Assembly: GCF_000745485.1 (NCBI RefSeq)
Contig: NZ_JQJK01000009.1
Span: forward strand, 372,001 to 436,000
Length of the DNA: 64,000 nt
Reading direction: 5' to 3'
Source of the DNA: Methanobacterium veterum
GTDB taxonomy: Archaea > Methanobacteriota > Methanobacteria > Methanobacteriales > Methanobacteriaceae
Both the position numbers and the translations under genes were made by a program. This document shows positions 8,511 to 16,669 of the stretch, piece by piece (positions within the stretch are counted from its first letter, which is position 1; each line of letters opens with the position of its first letter). Below the pieces are notes generated by a model, which searched no databases, was not told where the DNA came from, and saw only the letters and a list, made by a program, of their open reading frames with translations.

Positions 8511-9629
8511 ATGAAACTTACTCGGATTTTGATAATAGAAGATAATTTTAAAGATGTCCGGTTGATACAGGAAATGCTTAAGGAAATTCCTTCATTTAGT
8601 TTTGAGTTTAAACATGTAGAACGTTTAGATGAAGGACTTAAATCTATTAAAAACGATGAATTTGATGTATTATTACTTGATCTTAATTTACCTGACTCAT
8701 TTGGGATTGAAACATTTATTGAAGCATATAAAAATGCCCCACATTTGCCCATTGTAATATTGAGCGGTGCTGCTGATGAAGAAGCAGCATTGGACGCAGT
8801 ACATGAGGGAGCTCAAGATTATTTGATGAAAGGGGAAGTTGATGGTAAATTACTGGCACGTTCTATATTTTATGCCATTGAAAGGAAACAGATAGAAGAA
8901 GAACTGGTAAAACACAGGGATCATCTAGAGGAACTGGTTGAAAAGCGTACTCTTGGGCTGAAAGAAGCAAATAAACAACTTAGAATAGAAATAAATGAAC
9001 GTAAACGGGCAGAAGAGGAAATTATGGCATCTTTAGAGGAGAAAAAGATACTTCTCGACGAAATTCAAAGTAGAATTCAAAATAGTCTGCATACAATTAT
9101 AAGTATAATAGACAGTGAATATCTGCAAAATGGATGTAAGAATTCCAGTGAATTTAATCAGGAAATTGAAAATCGTGCAAAAGCTGTTGAATTAATTAAT
9201 GAAAAGCTTTGCCAGTCTGAAGATTTTGCAATGATTGATTTTGCAGAGTATATTAGAGATCTTACAGATTATTTATTTGATTTTTATGGGGCCAATTCTA
9301 ATTTAATCAATCTTGAGATGGATATTGAAGGTATACCCCTTGATATTGATGTTGCAATTCCATGTGGCCTTATTATTAATGAACTTGTTACAAATTCACT
9401 TAAACATGCATTTAAATCTGAAATTAAAGGGAAAGTACAAATTAAATTCCATTCCAACGATAAAACATGGTTAACTGTGTCTGACAATGGTATGGGTCTC
9501 CCTGAAAGTTTTAAACTTGAGCATACAGAAACTTCTGGTTTAAGACTTGTAAATAAATTGGTAAAACAGCTTAATGGAAAAATTGAACTTAATGTCAATG
9601 GTGGAACTGAATTTAAAATTATTTTTTAA
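8511..9629 (+). CDS. receiver domain plus HisKA_2-type kinase lacking the usual phospho-acceptor His
   Basis: 372 residues. The receiver domain covers residues 1-120, with acidic pair E10-D11, phospho-acceptor D57 (LLLDLNLPD), S85 and K107 all in place. A coiled coil (about 125-175) leads to the region where HisKA_2 kinases normally have EIHHRVKNNLQ; here it reads EIQSRIQNSLH, so both histidines of the motif are replaced by Q and S. The ATPase domain keeps the N box (NELVTNSLKHAF), a G1 box (DNGMGLP) and a modified G2 (TSGLRLV). The protein may therefore act as an ATP-binding partner or phosphatase, or use another His. It follows the FilR1-like regulator closely. Confidence 0.85.
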   Translation: MKLTRILIIEDNFKDVRLIQEMLKEIPSFSFEFKHVERLDEGLKSIKNDEFDVLLLDLNLPDSFGIETFIEAYKNAPHLPIVILSGAADEEAALDAVHEGAQDYLMKGEVDGKLLARSIFYAIERKQIEEELVKHRDHLEELVEKRTLGLKEANKQLRIEINERKRAEEEIMASLEEKKILLDEIQSRIQNSLHTIISIIDSEYLQNGCKNSSEFNQEIENRAKAVELINEKLCQSEDFAMIDFAEYIRDLTDYLFDFYGANSNLINLEMDIEGIPLDIDVAIPCGLIINELVTNSLKHAFKSEIKGKVQIKFHSNDKTWLTVSDNGMGLPESFKLEHTETSGLRLVNKLVKQLNGKIELNVNGGTEFKIIF

Positions 9630-9796
9630 TTTTTTTAACATTTTAAAAATTCATTTAAAACATTTTAATTACTCTTATTTTTAAATATTAACTTTTTTAA
9701 GCTTATCTTTTCCCAAAAGCCATAGCTTAAAGAAAAATATATTAGGGATTGTTAATAAAAATATAATATAAATTAATAATAAAGGGGGTGAGAACT

Positions 9797-10147
9797 GTGA
9801 TAGTTAGCTGGAGAGCAGTAATCATAGGGGCTGTTATAGCCATAGTACTTGCAATAATTTTTGGAATGGTTTCTCTCATTTATGGTCCAATGATAGCAGT
9901 GTTAATAGCAGGTATAGTAGTGGGATACATGGTTGATACAGATATAGCAACAGGAGCAGTACACGGTGCAATAGCAGGCCTTGTTGGTGGAATAATAGCA
10001 TTAATACTCGGATTATTAATTGGTTCTTCATTTGGTTTAGCAGGATCAGTAATAGGTGCAGCTCTAATAATTGCATGGATAATTGACATTATCGTAGGTG
10101 CAATTGGCGGTATTATAGGTTCTGCAGTAACTGGAAGAAGAGTTTAA
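9797..10147 (+). CDS. DUF5518-like small membrane protein, paralogue 1
   Basis: About 116 residues from the GTG at 9797, chosen over the GTG at 9788 because AAAGGGGGTGA sits at the right distance and the protein then aligns with its neighbours (VSWRAVIIG against VNWKAVIIG). Four hydrophobic segments contain repeated Gly-rich turns (AVHGAIAGLVGGI and GAIGGIIGSA). This pattern is that of the DUF5518 family, common in Methanobacteriales and of unknown function. First of a same-strand group of five intact paralogues. Confidence 0.7.
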   Translation: MIVSWRAVIIGAVIAIVLAIIFGMVSLIYGPMIAVLIAGIVVGYMVDTDIATGAVHGAIAGLVGGIIALILGLLIGSSFGLAGSVIGAALIIAWIIDIIVGAIGGIIGSAVTGRRV

Positions 10148-10263
10148 CTAGAAACTTTATTTATTTCTCTTTTTTTGAATTTTATAAATTCTCAGATTGA
10201 ACTATCCTTTTTATATAATAACAGTTTATATTACACTTATCTGGAATTATTAGAGGAATTAAC

Positions 10264-10647
10264 ATGGTAAACTGGAAGGCAGTAATTATTGGTTTCATTC
10301 TTACAGTTATTTTTACTTCAATTTTAAACCAGGTTATTGGAAGTTTTGGTTCATATATTGGAGTTATAACCGCAGGTATAATTGTAGGGTACATGGTTAA
10401 TTATAATTGGATGAATGGGGTTTCAGAAAATCGCAGATTTTCTGAAAAACAAAAATCTTTGATTTTTGGAGCTATTCACGGTGGATTAATTGGAATTCTT
10501 GGGGGGATAGTTGCTGTAATCATTGTATTAATTGTGGGGGGAGGACCCTATATAGTGGAATCATTCGGTGTTCTTTTACTGGTTGAAATAATTGCTGACG
10601 TAATTTTAGGTGCAGTTGGAGGAGCTTTTGGAGCTATGATAGCTTAA
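10264..10647 (+). CDS. DUF5518-like small membrane protein, paralogue 2
   Basis: 127 residues starting MVNWKAVIIGFIL, with GAGGAAT before the ATG. Same four-helix design as its neighbours, with GAIHGGLIGILGGIVA and GAVGGAFGAM. It differs by a longer charged loop (NGVSENRRFSEKQKS, residues 55-70) between helices 2 and 3. Member of the local DUF5518-like expansion; function unknown. Confidence 0.7.
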   Translation: MVNWKAVIIGFILTVIFTSILNQVIGSFGSYIGVITAGIIVGYMVNYNWMNGVSENRRFSEKQKSLIFGAIHGGLIGILGGIVAVIIVLIVGGGPYIVESFGVLLLVEIIADVILGAVGGAFGAMIA

Positions 10648-10791
10648 ATAAGTTGATTTTGAATTATCATTTTAAGTGATCAAATAAAAAATTGAAATTC
10701 AGGTTATTTTTTTAATTAATTAAAGAATATTTTAAGTATTTAAGAAGAAAATATAAAGTTTAACTAGATTAAAAACTAAGGAAGTCAAAAC

Positions 10792-11190
10792 ATGGTCAAC
10801 TGGAGAACTGTAATTATTGGTTTCATTTTAGCGGTAGTATTATCTGAATTTCTTGGATTCATTGGATTAACCATTGGGGCAGCTTTTGGATCAAATGGAG
10901 GCACTACTGGACAAATTATTGGATATCTTTTAGCAACAATATATGTTGGTTACAGTATTAATGGAAATTATATAAACGGTGCAATTTATGGTGCAATTAT
11001 AGGTTTCATTGGAGGACTAGCATCTTTAATTGTTACAGGAGTCATTTTTGGAACTTTTGTAGTAACCACTGGTTCAATAACAGCTTTATCACTAGAATCA
11101 ATACTTTATGGTATTATTGGGGCCATTGGCGGAATTATTGGGTTCATCATCAGCGTGTACTTCTCAATAAAAGGAGAGCCTGCGGTTTAA
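10792..11190 (+). CDS. DUF5518-like small membrane protein, paralogue 3
   Basis: 132 residues starting MVNWRTVIIGFILAVVL, with GGAAG upstream. It shares LLATIYVGYSINGNYINGAIYGAI with paralogue 4, showing recent common descent, and ends in GAIGGIIGFI plus a short basic tail. Function unknown; predicted integral membrane. Confidence 0.7.
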   Translation: MVNWRTVIIGFILAVVLSEFLGFIGLTIGAAFGSNGGTTGQIIGYLLATIYVGYSINGNYINGAIYGAIIGFIGGLASLIVTGVIFGTFVVTTGSITALSLESILYGIIGAIGGIIGFIISVYFSIKGEPAV

Positions 11191-11420
11191 AAATCTTAAA
11201 ATAGTTATGAAAACTGTTTTTTTTTATTTTTTATAGATTAATTTTTTTTAAAGGTTTAAAAGGTTAATTTAAACATGAAAACTGGGTTAAATATTTTCAA
11301 ATATATCTTTGGACTAGTTTAACCGCATGGCATGTATTTTGTTAAGTTTGGATATAGATTTAAAAATAAATAAGAAATGTATTAATATTTAAACATAGAT
11401 AAATGAAAATGGGTGAAATG

Positions 11421-11801
11421 ATGGTTGAAATAAAATCGACACCCATAATAACTGGTATAATCTTAGCAATAATACTGGCAACGCTCTTTAAAATGATATC
11501 GGGATCATGGGGCGAATATGCCGGCGTACTTTTAGCGACAATATATGTAGGTTTTTCTGTTAGTGGAAACTATACAAATGGCACAGTTCATGGTGCACTA
11601 GTGGGTACTATAGGGGCAATAATCGCCGGAATCTTTTCAATTATGGGTTTTAAAGCGTTATTGGGAATAATAGAAGCAGCAGTTGGGTTGGATGCAATAA
11701 TTTTATTAATTGTTATCTGGGCAGTTGTTGGAGCTATTGGTGGAACAATAGGAGTCATTATAAAAGAATCAGGAACATCAAAAGAAAAACCTGTAACTTA
11801 A
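11421..11801 (+). CDS. DUF5518-like small membrane protein, paralogue 4
   Basis: About 127 residues. The frame opens at ATG 11403, but GGTGA at 11412-11416 lies four bases before the ATG at 11421, and that start (MVEIKSTPIITGIILAIIL) aligns with its paralogues. It shares LLATIYVGFSVSGNYTNGTVHGAL with paralogue 3. The Gly-rich GAIGGTIGVI closes the last helix. Function unknown. The large palindrome cluster begins 18 bases after its stop. Confidence 0.65.
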   Translation: MVEIKSTPIITGIILAIILATLFKMISGSWGEYAGVLLATIYVGFSVSGNYTNGTVHGALVGTIGAIIAGIFSIMGFKALLGIIEAAVGLDAIILLIVIWAVVGAIGGTIGVIIKESGTSKEKPVT

Positions 11802-11818
11802 TAATATTAAATATAACA

Positions 11819-12294
11819 GAGAATTTCTATTAACCTCGTTTCGGGGATACTTATTTTTCATTTTCGGATAATTCTAATTAATGATTTCAGACGTTTATAT
11901 TGAAAAATACATCCTTTAAACCTGTTTAATATTATTAATTATTATAGTAATTTATATCACATCTCTATTTTAAGGGTCGTCGAAAAATCTCTGATTTTTC
12001 TGGGTTCGCGAAATTTTTAATTTCGCAGAACCGTCAAAAAACCTATGATTTTTTGGGCCGCAGAACATAGCTGGAGAAAAATGTTTACAAAATCTACGAT
12101 TTTGTAACAGCAAACACGAAGTGTTTGCATGCTATGCATTTTTCTATGTTTGCGAATTTTCAATTCGCAACCGTAAAAATCGCAGATTTTTACATGCCGG
12201 AGGAAATTTATTTCCTCGGCCGCAAAACCCCTGGTTTTTGCAGGCATAAAAAATCTATGATTTTTTGAGGTTCTGCATGTTTTTAGAAATTCTC
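11819..12294. repeat. nested palindrome cluster A
   Basis: A 476-base gene-free block made almost wholly of short hairpins, closed at its ends by GAGAATTTCTA (11819-11829) and TAGAAATTCTC (12284-12294). Internal hairpins with 7-9 base arms and tiny loops lie at 11982-12000, 12003-12032, 12035-12055, 12087-12105, 12111-12127, 12150-12170, 12173-12193, 12196-12220, 12222-12241 and 12245-12267. A second long-range pair is GCAGAAC (12060-12066) with GTTCTGC (12270-12276). AGAAAAATG (12075-12083) with CATTTTTCT (12137-12145) encloses two hairpins as a three-way junction. Similar clusters occur at 14917, 16256, 18747 and 47835. Confidence 0.75.
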
Positions 12295-12349
12295 TTTAAT
12301 TAACTGAGAGTATCTTATTTTTTGTTTTAACTAATTTAAAGGAAATAAA

Positions 12350-12689
12350 ATGATTTTAAACTGAAAAACATCTTTATTGGGTTTAACTACACTAATGCTG
12401 TATGCGGGAGATAAGTGGTATATTGGCATTTTAAGAGGTTTAATATATGCATTAACACCAATAATTGGAGTTTTCCTTGTTTTGTATATAAAGGATATAA
12501 TGTTATGTAGATAATATTATAAATGGGGTATTTCAAGTGCTTTTCCGGGTTTGCAGCGGTATTTATAATTTGGGACATAATAGGGCCAAACCCTGTTTTT
12601 GGAAGTTATTTAATTGTCATCATGGTTATAGCGCAATTATGGTATTTGTAATTGGTACAGTACCGGGATTAATTGGTAGGGAACCGTAG
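12350..12689 (+). pseudogene. decayed small membrane protein gene (DUF5518-like group)
   Basis: AAAGGAAATAAA precedes an ATG at 12350, but the frame stops at the fifth codon. The next 130 bases still encode a membrane-type stretch (GDKWYIGILRGLIYALTPII, then GVFLVLYIKDIM). Shifts of frame then continue it as FAAVFIIWDIIGPNPVFGSY and finally MVFVIGTVPGLIGREP before TAG at 12689. An in-frame stop plus at least two frameshifts in a hydrophobic gene lying between two DUF5518-like paralogues suggest a dead sixth member, though the family match itself is weak. Confidence 0.5.
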
Positions 12690-12873
12690 GAAATTAGCTA
12701 AATGGGTATATTTTTGAAAATGAAAACTTAAATTAGTTATATTAAGCTGCGCCCTTATAATTTTGATTTATTTTTTAAAATTCATTATTAAACTAGGGGG
12801 ATGCCCTGTAGCAAAATAAGTATTTTAGGGATTAAGGACATAATGCATACTGACTCAAGATTGAGGTGATAAA

Positions 12874-13284
12874 ATGACTGAATGGACAGCTGTTGGAATA
12901 GGTGGAGTAGTGACTGCTGGTTTAACTATTGTTCTTGCCCTTGTGTTTTTCCCATTATTCTTTTTAGGGCCAATAGTCGGCGGTTTTTTGGCAGTATATT
13001 TGATGAAAGATGAATTTGAAAGCGGTATAATAAATGGAGCTTTAGCGGGAGTTATAGGCGGTTTAATAATTGGAATTCTCTCACTATTTGGTATTGGAAT
13101 AATAGCTGCTGTAATAGCAGTTTTAGCAGCACAAGTGGGACTTGCAGTAGGTGCACTGGGAGTTTTAGTTGTAATCTTCTTTACAATACTTGCAGTGTTC
13201 ATATGTGGAATTCTTTCTGCTATTGGCGGAGCTATAGGAGAATATGTACAATCTGCAGGTAGAAGAGGATATGAAAATTATTAA
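12874..13284 (+). CDS. DUF5518-like small membrane protein, paralogue 5
   Basis: 136 residues starting MTEWTAVGIGGVVTAGLTIV, with a textbook GAGGTGATAAA before the ATG. Four to five hydrophobic segments; LGPIVGGFLAVYLMKDEFESGI and GALAGVIGGLIIGIL carry the family pattern, and SAIGGAIGEYV closes it. It is the most diverged of the five paralogues. Function unknown. Confidence 0.7.
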   Translation: MTEWTAVGIGGVVTAGLTIVLALVFFPLFFLGPIVGGFLAVYLMKDEFESGIINGALAGVIGGLIIGILSLFGIGIIAAVIAVLAAQVGLAVGALGVLVVIFFTILAVFICGILSAIGGAIGEYVQSAGRRGYENY

Positions 13285-13355
13285 AGAATGAATCCTTAAA
13301 TTCATTCTTACTTCTTTTAAAATAAGTATGTTGATTTAATAAGTCAAAACATAGT

Positions 13356-13763
13356 TCAGTTTATTTTTATAATGCCCGAATCAGCATTAACTTCAACAAT
13401 ATCTCCTTCTTTTAAAATATTTAAAATATCTGCATCTGGCTGGTCTACCATGGGTATTTCTGCCATTATTGCACCTGTTGCAATAATAGGTTCAGCTTTT
13501 AATGATATTATGGCAGTGGGAGCGGTTTTATTTTTTGCCATCTGGAATATAACATACGATCCTACCGTGGATCCTTTTCCAGAGGGAATTACAAGAATTT
13601 TTCCACTTATTTTTTTACCGTACAATTCATGCTGTGAATCAATTATAACTCCTGTTTTTGGGTCTACTCCACCTAAAAAACTTATAGAATCTTTTGTAAC
13701 TATAACTTCTCCCTGGGCATGTCCTTTAGAAATTTTTCTACAATTTATAATCTGTTTTTGCAT
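13356..13763 (-). CDS. aconitase X swivel domain / phosphomevalonate dehydratase small subunit
   Basis: 135 residues. The sequence matches the AcnX small-subunit family (DUF126): [15 protein letters not shown] in the middle and [14 protein letters not shown] later are its hallmarks. In archaea the two-subunit enzyme dehydrates (R)-5-phosphomevalonate to trans-anhydromevalonate phosphate in the modified mevalonate route to isoprenoid lipids; this is family knowledge. The catalytic large subunit, which carries the iron-sulfur cluster, is not in the window. The gene is on the opposite strand to the DUF5518 group and stands alone. Confidence 0.85.
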   Translation of the reverse strand: MQKQIINCRKISKGHAQGEVIVTKDSISFLGGVDPKTGVIIDSQHELYGKKISGKILVIPSGKGSTVGSYVIFQMAKNKTAPTAIISLKAEPIIATGAIMAEIPMVDQPDADILNILKEGDIVEVNADSGIIKIN

Positions 13764-13994
13764 AAAATCACGTTTTAATCAGTAAAATAATTATATGAAT
13801 CAGTTTAACGATTTAGTTAAATGTATCTAATATTTAATCAAACAAAATTATCTAGTATTTTATCTGTTTTATAGGTAACTTTTAACTGGCAACACATAAA
13901 TTAGCGGTTTTTAAGGATGTCTAATATGAAGATTCAATTCAGCGTTATATCCAGTAATTAAAAAGAAAAATAAAGAAAAAATTAAATAATGATT

Positions 13995-14903
13995 TTACTG
14001 TAGTTCTAACTTGATTCCGCCGATTTTTGGCCTTAAGAAGTTATATATCAATGCTAGAATTGCATATGCTATAAATACACCTACCAGGAATCCGATTGTA
14101 AATCCTGCCAGGAACATAACTCCTATGATGGCAACTCCATATAGTGCGCTGATTATGACTGCGATTATTCCAATAATAATTCCGCATATAGCTGCAATAA
14201 TTGCAGTTATTAACGCAAGCTGTACTGGTGCAACTGACAGTATCTCGTACATATTTTCTGCACCTGCTGCAAATTCAAGCTTAATCCCACCAACCCTTGG
14301 CGCTACTAAGTTGTATAATGCAGCTAATATTACATTTATTACAAATACAATTACAAATGCTGTTATTGGCAGTATTATAATGGATAAGATAGATCCTATA
14401 ACTCCAAATGTTCCTAATGAGGATATGCTTTCTGCAGTTATATTTGTCCCGTTTAATGGCAGTGAACTTGCTATTTGTGATACTACAGGGATGTACGCTG
14501 CAACTAACGGCATAACAATTAAGGCAATTATAAGTACAAAAATTGCTGAAATGGTAGAAGTTATTAGTGCAAACGGCATCACTGGAATTGATTTTATTTC
14601 GCTTAGATCTTCAAGTCCAAGTTTAATTCCACCAAGTTTGGGGACTAATAGGTTGTAAATTAATGCAAATAGAAATGACTGCAGGACTCCTAGAACAAAG
14701 CTGCCTACCGGTGAAGAAACAATAGAAGCAATGTAGAACCATAGTGCAGTTGAGTTAGCTGCAGTTGGGGAAATTACGAAGGGTACTAATCCTAAAATTA
14801 ATGTAAATATGGCATACAGGAAAGCCCATACTGCATTAATAGAGGATGTCATTAATGTGTAAGGAACAATTTCAATTGATTTGATTTCTTTAATGTCGAC
14901 CAT
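13995..14903 (-). CDS. three-repeat integral membrane protein
   Basis: 302 residues built from three tandem units of about 100 residues. Each starts with a short I(K)SI/V-x-P segment and ends in an ALIYN-x-L-x-P-K/R-x-GGIKL motif (about residues 85-97, 195-207 and 288-300). Each unit has two or three hydrophobic helices, so eight or nine membrane spans are expected. I know no function; similar proteins occur in Methanobacteriales. The ribosome site is GGAGGTAAATGC before ATG. The leader between promoter and start contains nested palindrome cluster B. The gene at 15299-16228 is a full-length paralogue. Confidence 0.65.
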   Translation of the reverse strand: MVDIKEIKSIEIVPYTLMTSSINAVWAFLYAIFTLILGLVPFVISPTAANSTALWFYIASIVSSPVGSFVLGVLQSFLFALIYNLLVPKLGGIKLGLEDLSEIKSIPVMPFALITSTISAIFVLIIALIVMPLVAAYIPVVSQIASSLPLNGTNITAESISSLGTFGVIGSILSIIILPITAFVIVFVINVILAALYNLVAPRVGGIKLEFAAGAENMYEILSVAPVQLALITAIIAAICGIIIGIIAVIISALYGVAIIGVMFLAGFTIGFLVGVFIAYAILALIYNFLRPKIGGIKLELQ

Positions 14904-14916
14904 GCATTTACCTCCA

Positions 14917-15081
14917 AATCTTTGATTTTGGGTTCAGGAAATGCAATCAAAATCTTCGATTTTGATGCGACAAACACAATGTGTTTGTCAGTTATGCATT
15001 TCCTTCAACCTCTAAAAATTTTTAATTTTTGAATGTTCGGAAAACATAGCTGTCGAAAATCTCTGATTTTGACAGTTTTCC
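14917..15081. repeat. nested palindrome cluster B, in the leader of the three-repeat gene
   Basis: AGGAAATGCA (14936-14945) pairs with TGCATTTCCT (14995-15004), extended by GGTT/AACC outside, and encloses two perfect hairpins at 14946-14966 (arms ATCAAAATC/GATTTTGAT) and 14969-14989 (arms GACAAACAC/GTGTTTGTC). A further pair, GGAAAAC (15039-15045) with GTTTTCC (15075-15081), encloses a hairpin at 15050-15075. It lies directly upstream of the minus-strand start at 14903, so it should be in the transcript leader. Confidence 0.7.
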
Positions 15082-15298
15082 TCAACTCCTTTTATAGTTA
15101 TTCTAATCTGTAATTATGCACTGGTTTATATAACATTTTCTTTAATTTTAAAATAGTATAATGGATTGTACAATTAATATTTAATTAAAAAAAAATTGTT
15201 GAAAGCTATATAAACTTAAAAATAGGATTTAATGCAAATTTTGATAATTTACAATGATTATCCAAAATAAAAGAAATAGAAAAAAAATATGAATTAAT

Positions 15299-16228
15299 TT
15301 ATTCAAGTTCCAGTTTAACTGCACCAATTCTTGGAGCTAATGCATTGTAGAATATTGTTATCAGTGCGGTTCCTATGAAATACATTACGAAATAACCAAC
15401 TATGGATGCTATCAGTGCTCCAACTCCTCCAGATACGTTTCCATTTGCACTGAGTGATGCCAGATCTGAAAGTCCTCTGATCAGCCCAAATATGGTGAAA
15501 ACGATTGCTACAGCCAGTGATGTTGGTACTACAGGTATAGAAGTCAGGTTTTTCAATGTTCCAGTAACTGCATCAAAGTTTAACTGTATTTTAGAAACTT
15601 TTGTGGCTATATAGTTGTAGAATATCGCTGCTAATGCATTACCAATAAATCCAAATATAAACGCCATTATTGGCAGTCCAATAATGAGGATTATGGCTAA
15701 GAATACTCCTCCTGCTGCTACAGCCTGTCCTGTAGGGATGGTCATGTTTGTAGCATTGGTGGCGTTGGCAATAGCCTGTGATACAACTGGGATGGAACTG
15801 CTTAAAGCTGTAAATACTGGTGTAATTGCAGCTGCTAAAAATACTCCAATAATGAAGGCCCATATTGCTTCTATAACTGCTAATATTAATGAAAATGAAA
15901 CTACGGGGACATTTGCTACTTCATTTCCCTCTAATCCTAGTTTTATACCACCTACTCTAGGTGCTAAAGCATTGTAAAGCAGTATAGTGAAGAAACTTAT
16001 GGCTAAATATGTAAAGAATGCTGCTATGGGATATATTATAATTAAAGCGGCTCCTGCGGATGTAATAATTGATCCAAAGATACTAGCTTGAGGGACTAAG
16101 GCTGCTATGATTCCAAATGCGATTAAAGTTATTATGGCTGCAATAAATGCTAGAATTGCATGTATTGATGATGACATCAATGTGAAAGGCGCTAGTTCAA
16201 CCGATTTAATTTCTTTTACATCTACCAT
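15299..16228 (-). CDS. three-repeat integral membrane protein, paralogue
   Basis: 309 residues and clearly a paralogue of the 13995-14903 product: same start (MVDVKEIKSVELAPFTLMSS against MVDIKEIKSIEIVPYTLMTS) and the same three units ending in LLYNALAPRVGGIKL, IFYNYIATKVSKIQL and IFYNALAPRIGAVKL. The middle unit has lost the Gly pair. Eight or nine membrane spans are predicted. Function unknown. Its leader also carries a palindrome cluster (16256-16411), so the gene and its leader structure were probably duplicated together. Confidence 0.65.
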   Translation of the reverse strand: MVDVKEIKSVELAPFTLMSSSIHAILAFIAAIITLIAFGIIAALVPQASIFGSIITSAGAALIIIYPIAAFFTYLAISFFTILLYNALAPRVGGIKLGLEGNEVANVPVVSFSLILAVIEAIWAFIIGVFLAAAITPVFTALSSSIPVVSQAIANATNATNMTIPTGQAVAAGGVFLAIILIIGLPIMAFIFGFIGNALAAIFYNYIATKVSKIQLNFDAVTGTLKNLTSIPVVPTSLAVAIVFTIFGLIRGLSDLASLSANGNVSGGVGALIASIVGYFVMYFIGTALITIFYNALAPRIGAVKLELE

Positions 16229-16255
16229 TTTTTTTTACCTCCTTAAAATCTTTTT

Positions 16256-16411
16256 GGAGTTCAGGAAACAGAACATTCAAAAATTTACGATGTCCTCAAA
16301 ATCTTTGATTGCGAATGCGTCCAAATTCAAAGGATTTTAGAAAATACTATGTATTTTCTAACTCCCAAAAACTTTCAGTTTTTTAAGATTTTGACAGTTT
16401 CTTGTAACTCC
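16256..16411. repeat. nested palindrome cluster C, in the leader of the paralogous three-repeat gene
   Basis: GGAGTT (16256-16261) pairs with AACTCC (16406-16411), and GGAAAC (16264-16269) with GTTTC (16397-16401). Inside is a perfect hairpin at 16337-16361 (arms TTAGAAAATAC/GTATTTTCTAA). The other parts are more degenerate than in clusters A, B and D. Position relative to the start codon matches cluster B. Confidence 0.55.
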
Positions 16412-16669
16412 TTTTAAGTTCTAATTATACTTAGTTTATATTTTGTGACATTAACATATATTTTTTTCTATTTGAATCCTAAAATAAATCTTTTTGTTCA
16501 AAAATTGGTAGAGTTAAGGATAAAATCAGGTTTTGTGGTACTTAATTAAAATAAATAATTTAAAAAAACTAAAATGGTGAGTTAATATGAAAATGAGTCT
16601 CTAAATAAATTGAAAGGTTAAATCTTAAAAATAAGTAATATATATACTAAACAATAAAAAAAGAATAAG

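Noticed and set aside
9284..10394. Minus-strand frames opposite the kinase and DUF5518 genes
   Set aside because: Antisense shadows of real genes, without ribosome sites.
12017..12247. Minus-strand 76-codon frame through cluster A
   Set aside because: It is the translation of the palindrome array, with repeated Cys/Arg motifs created by the hairpins.
11975..12280. CRISPR array from regularly spaced palindromes
   Set aside because: The hairpins differ in sequence from each other, spacers are only a few bases and irregular, and no cas gene is present.
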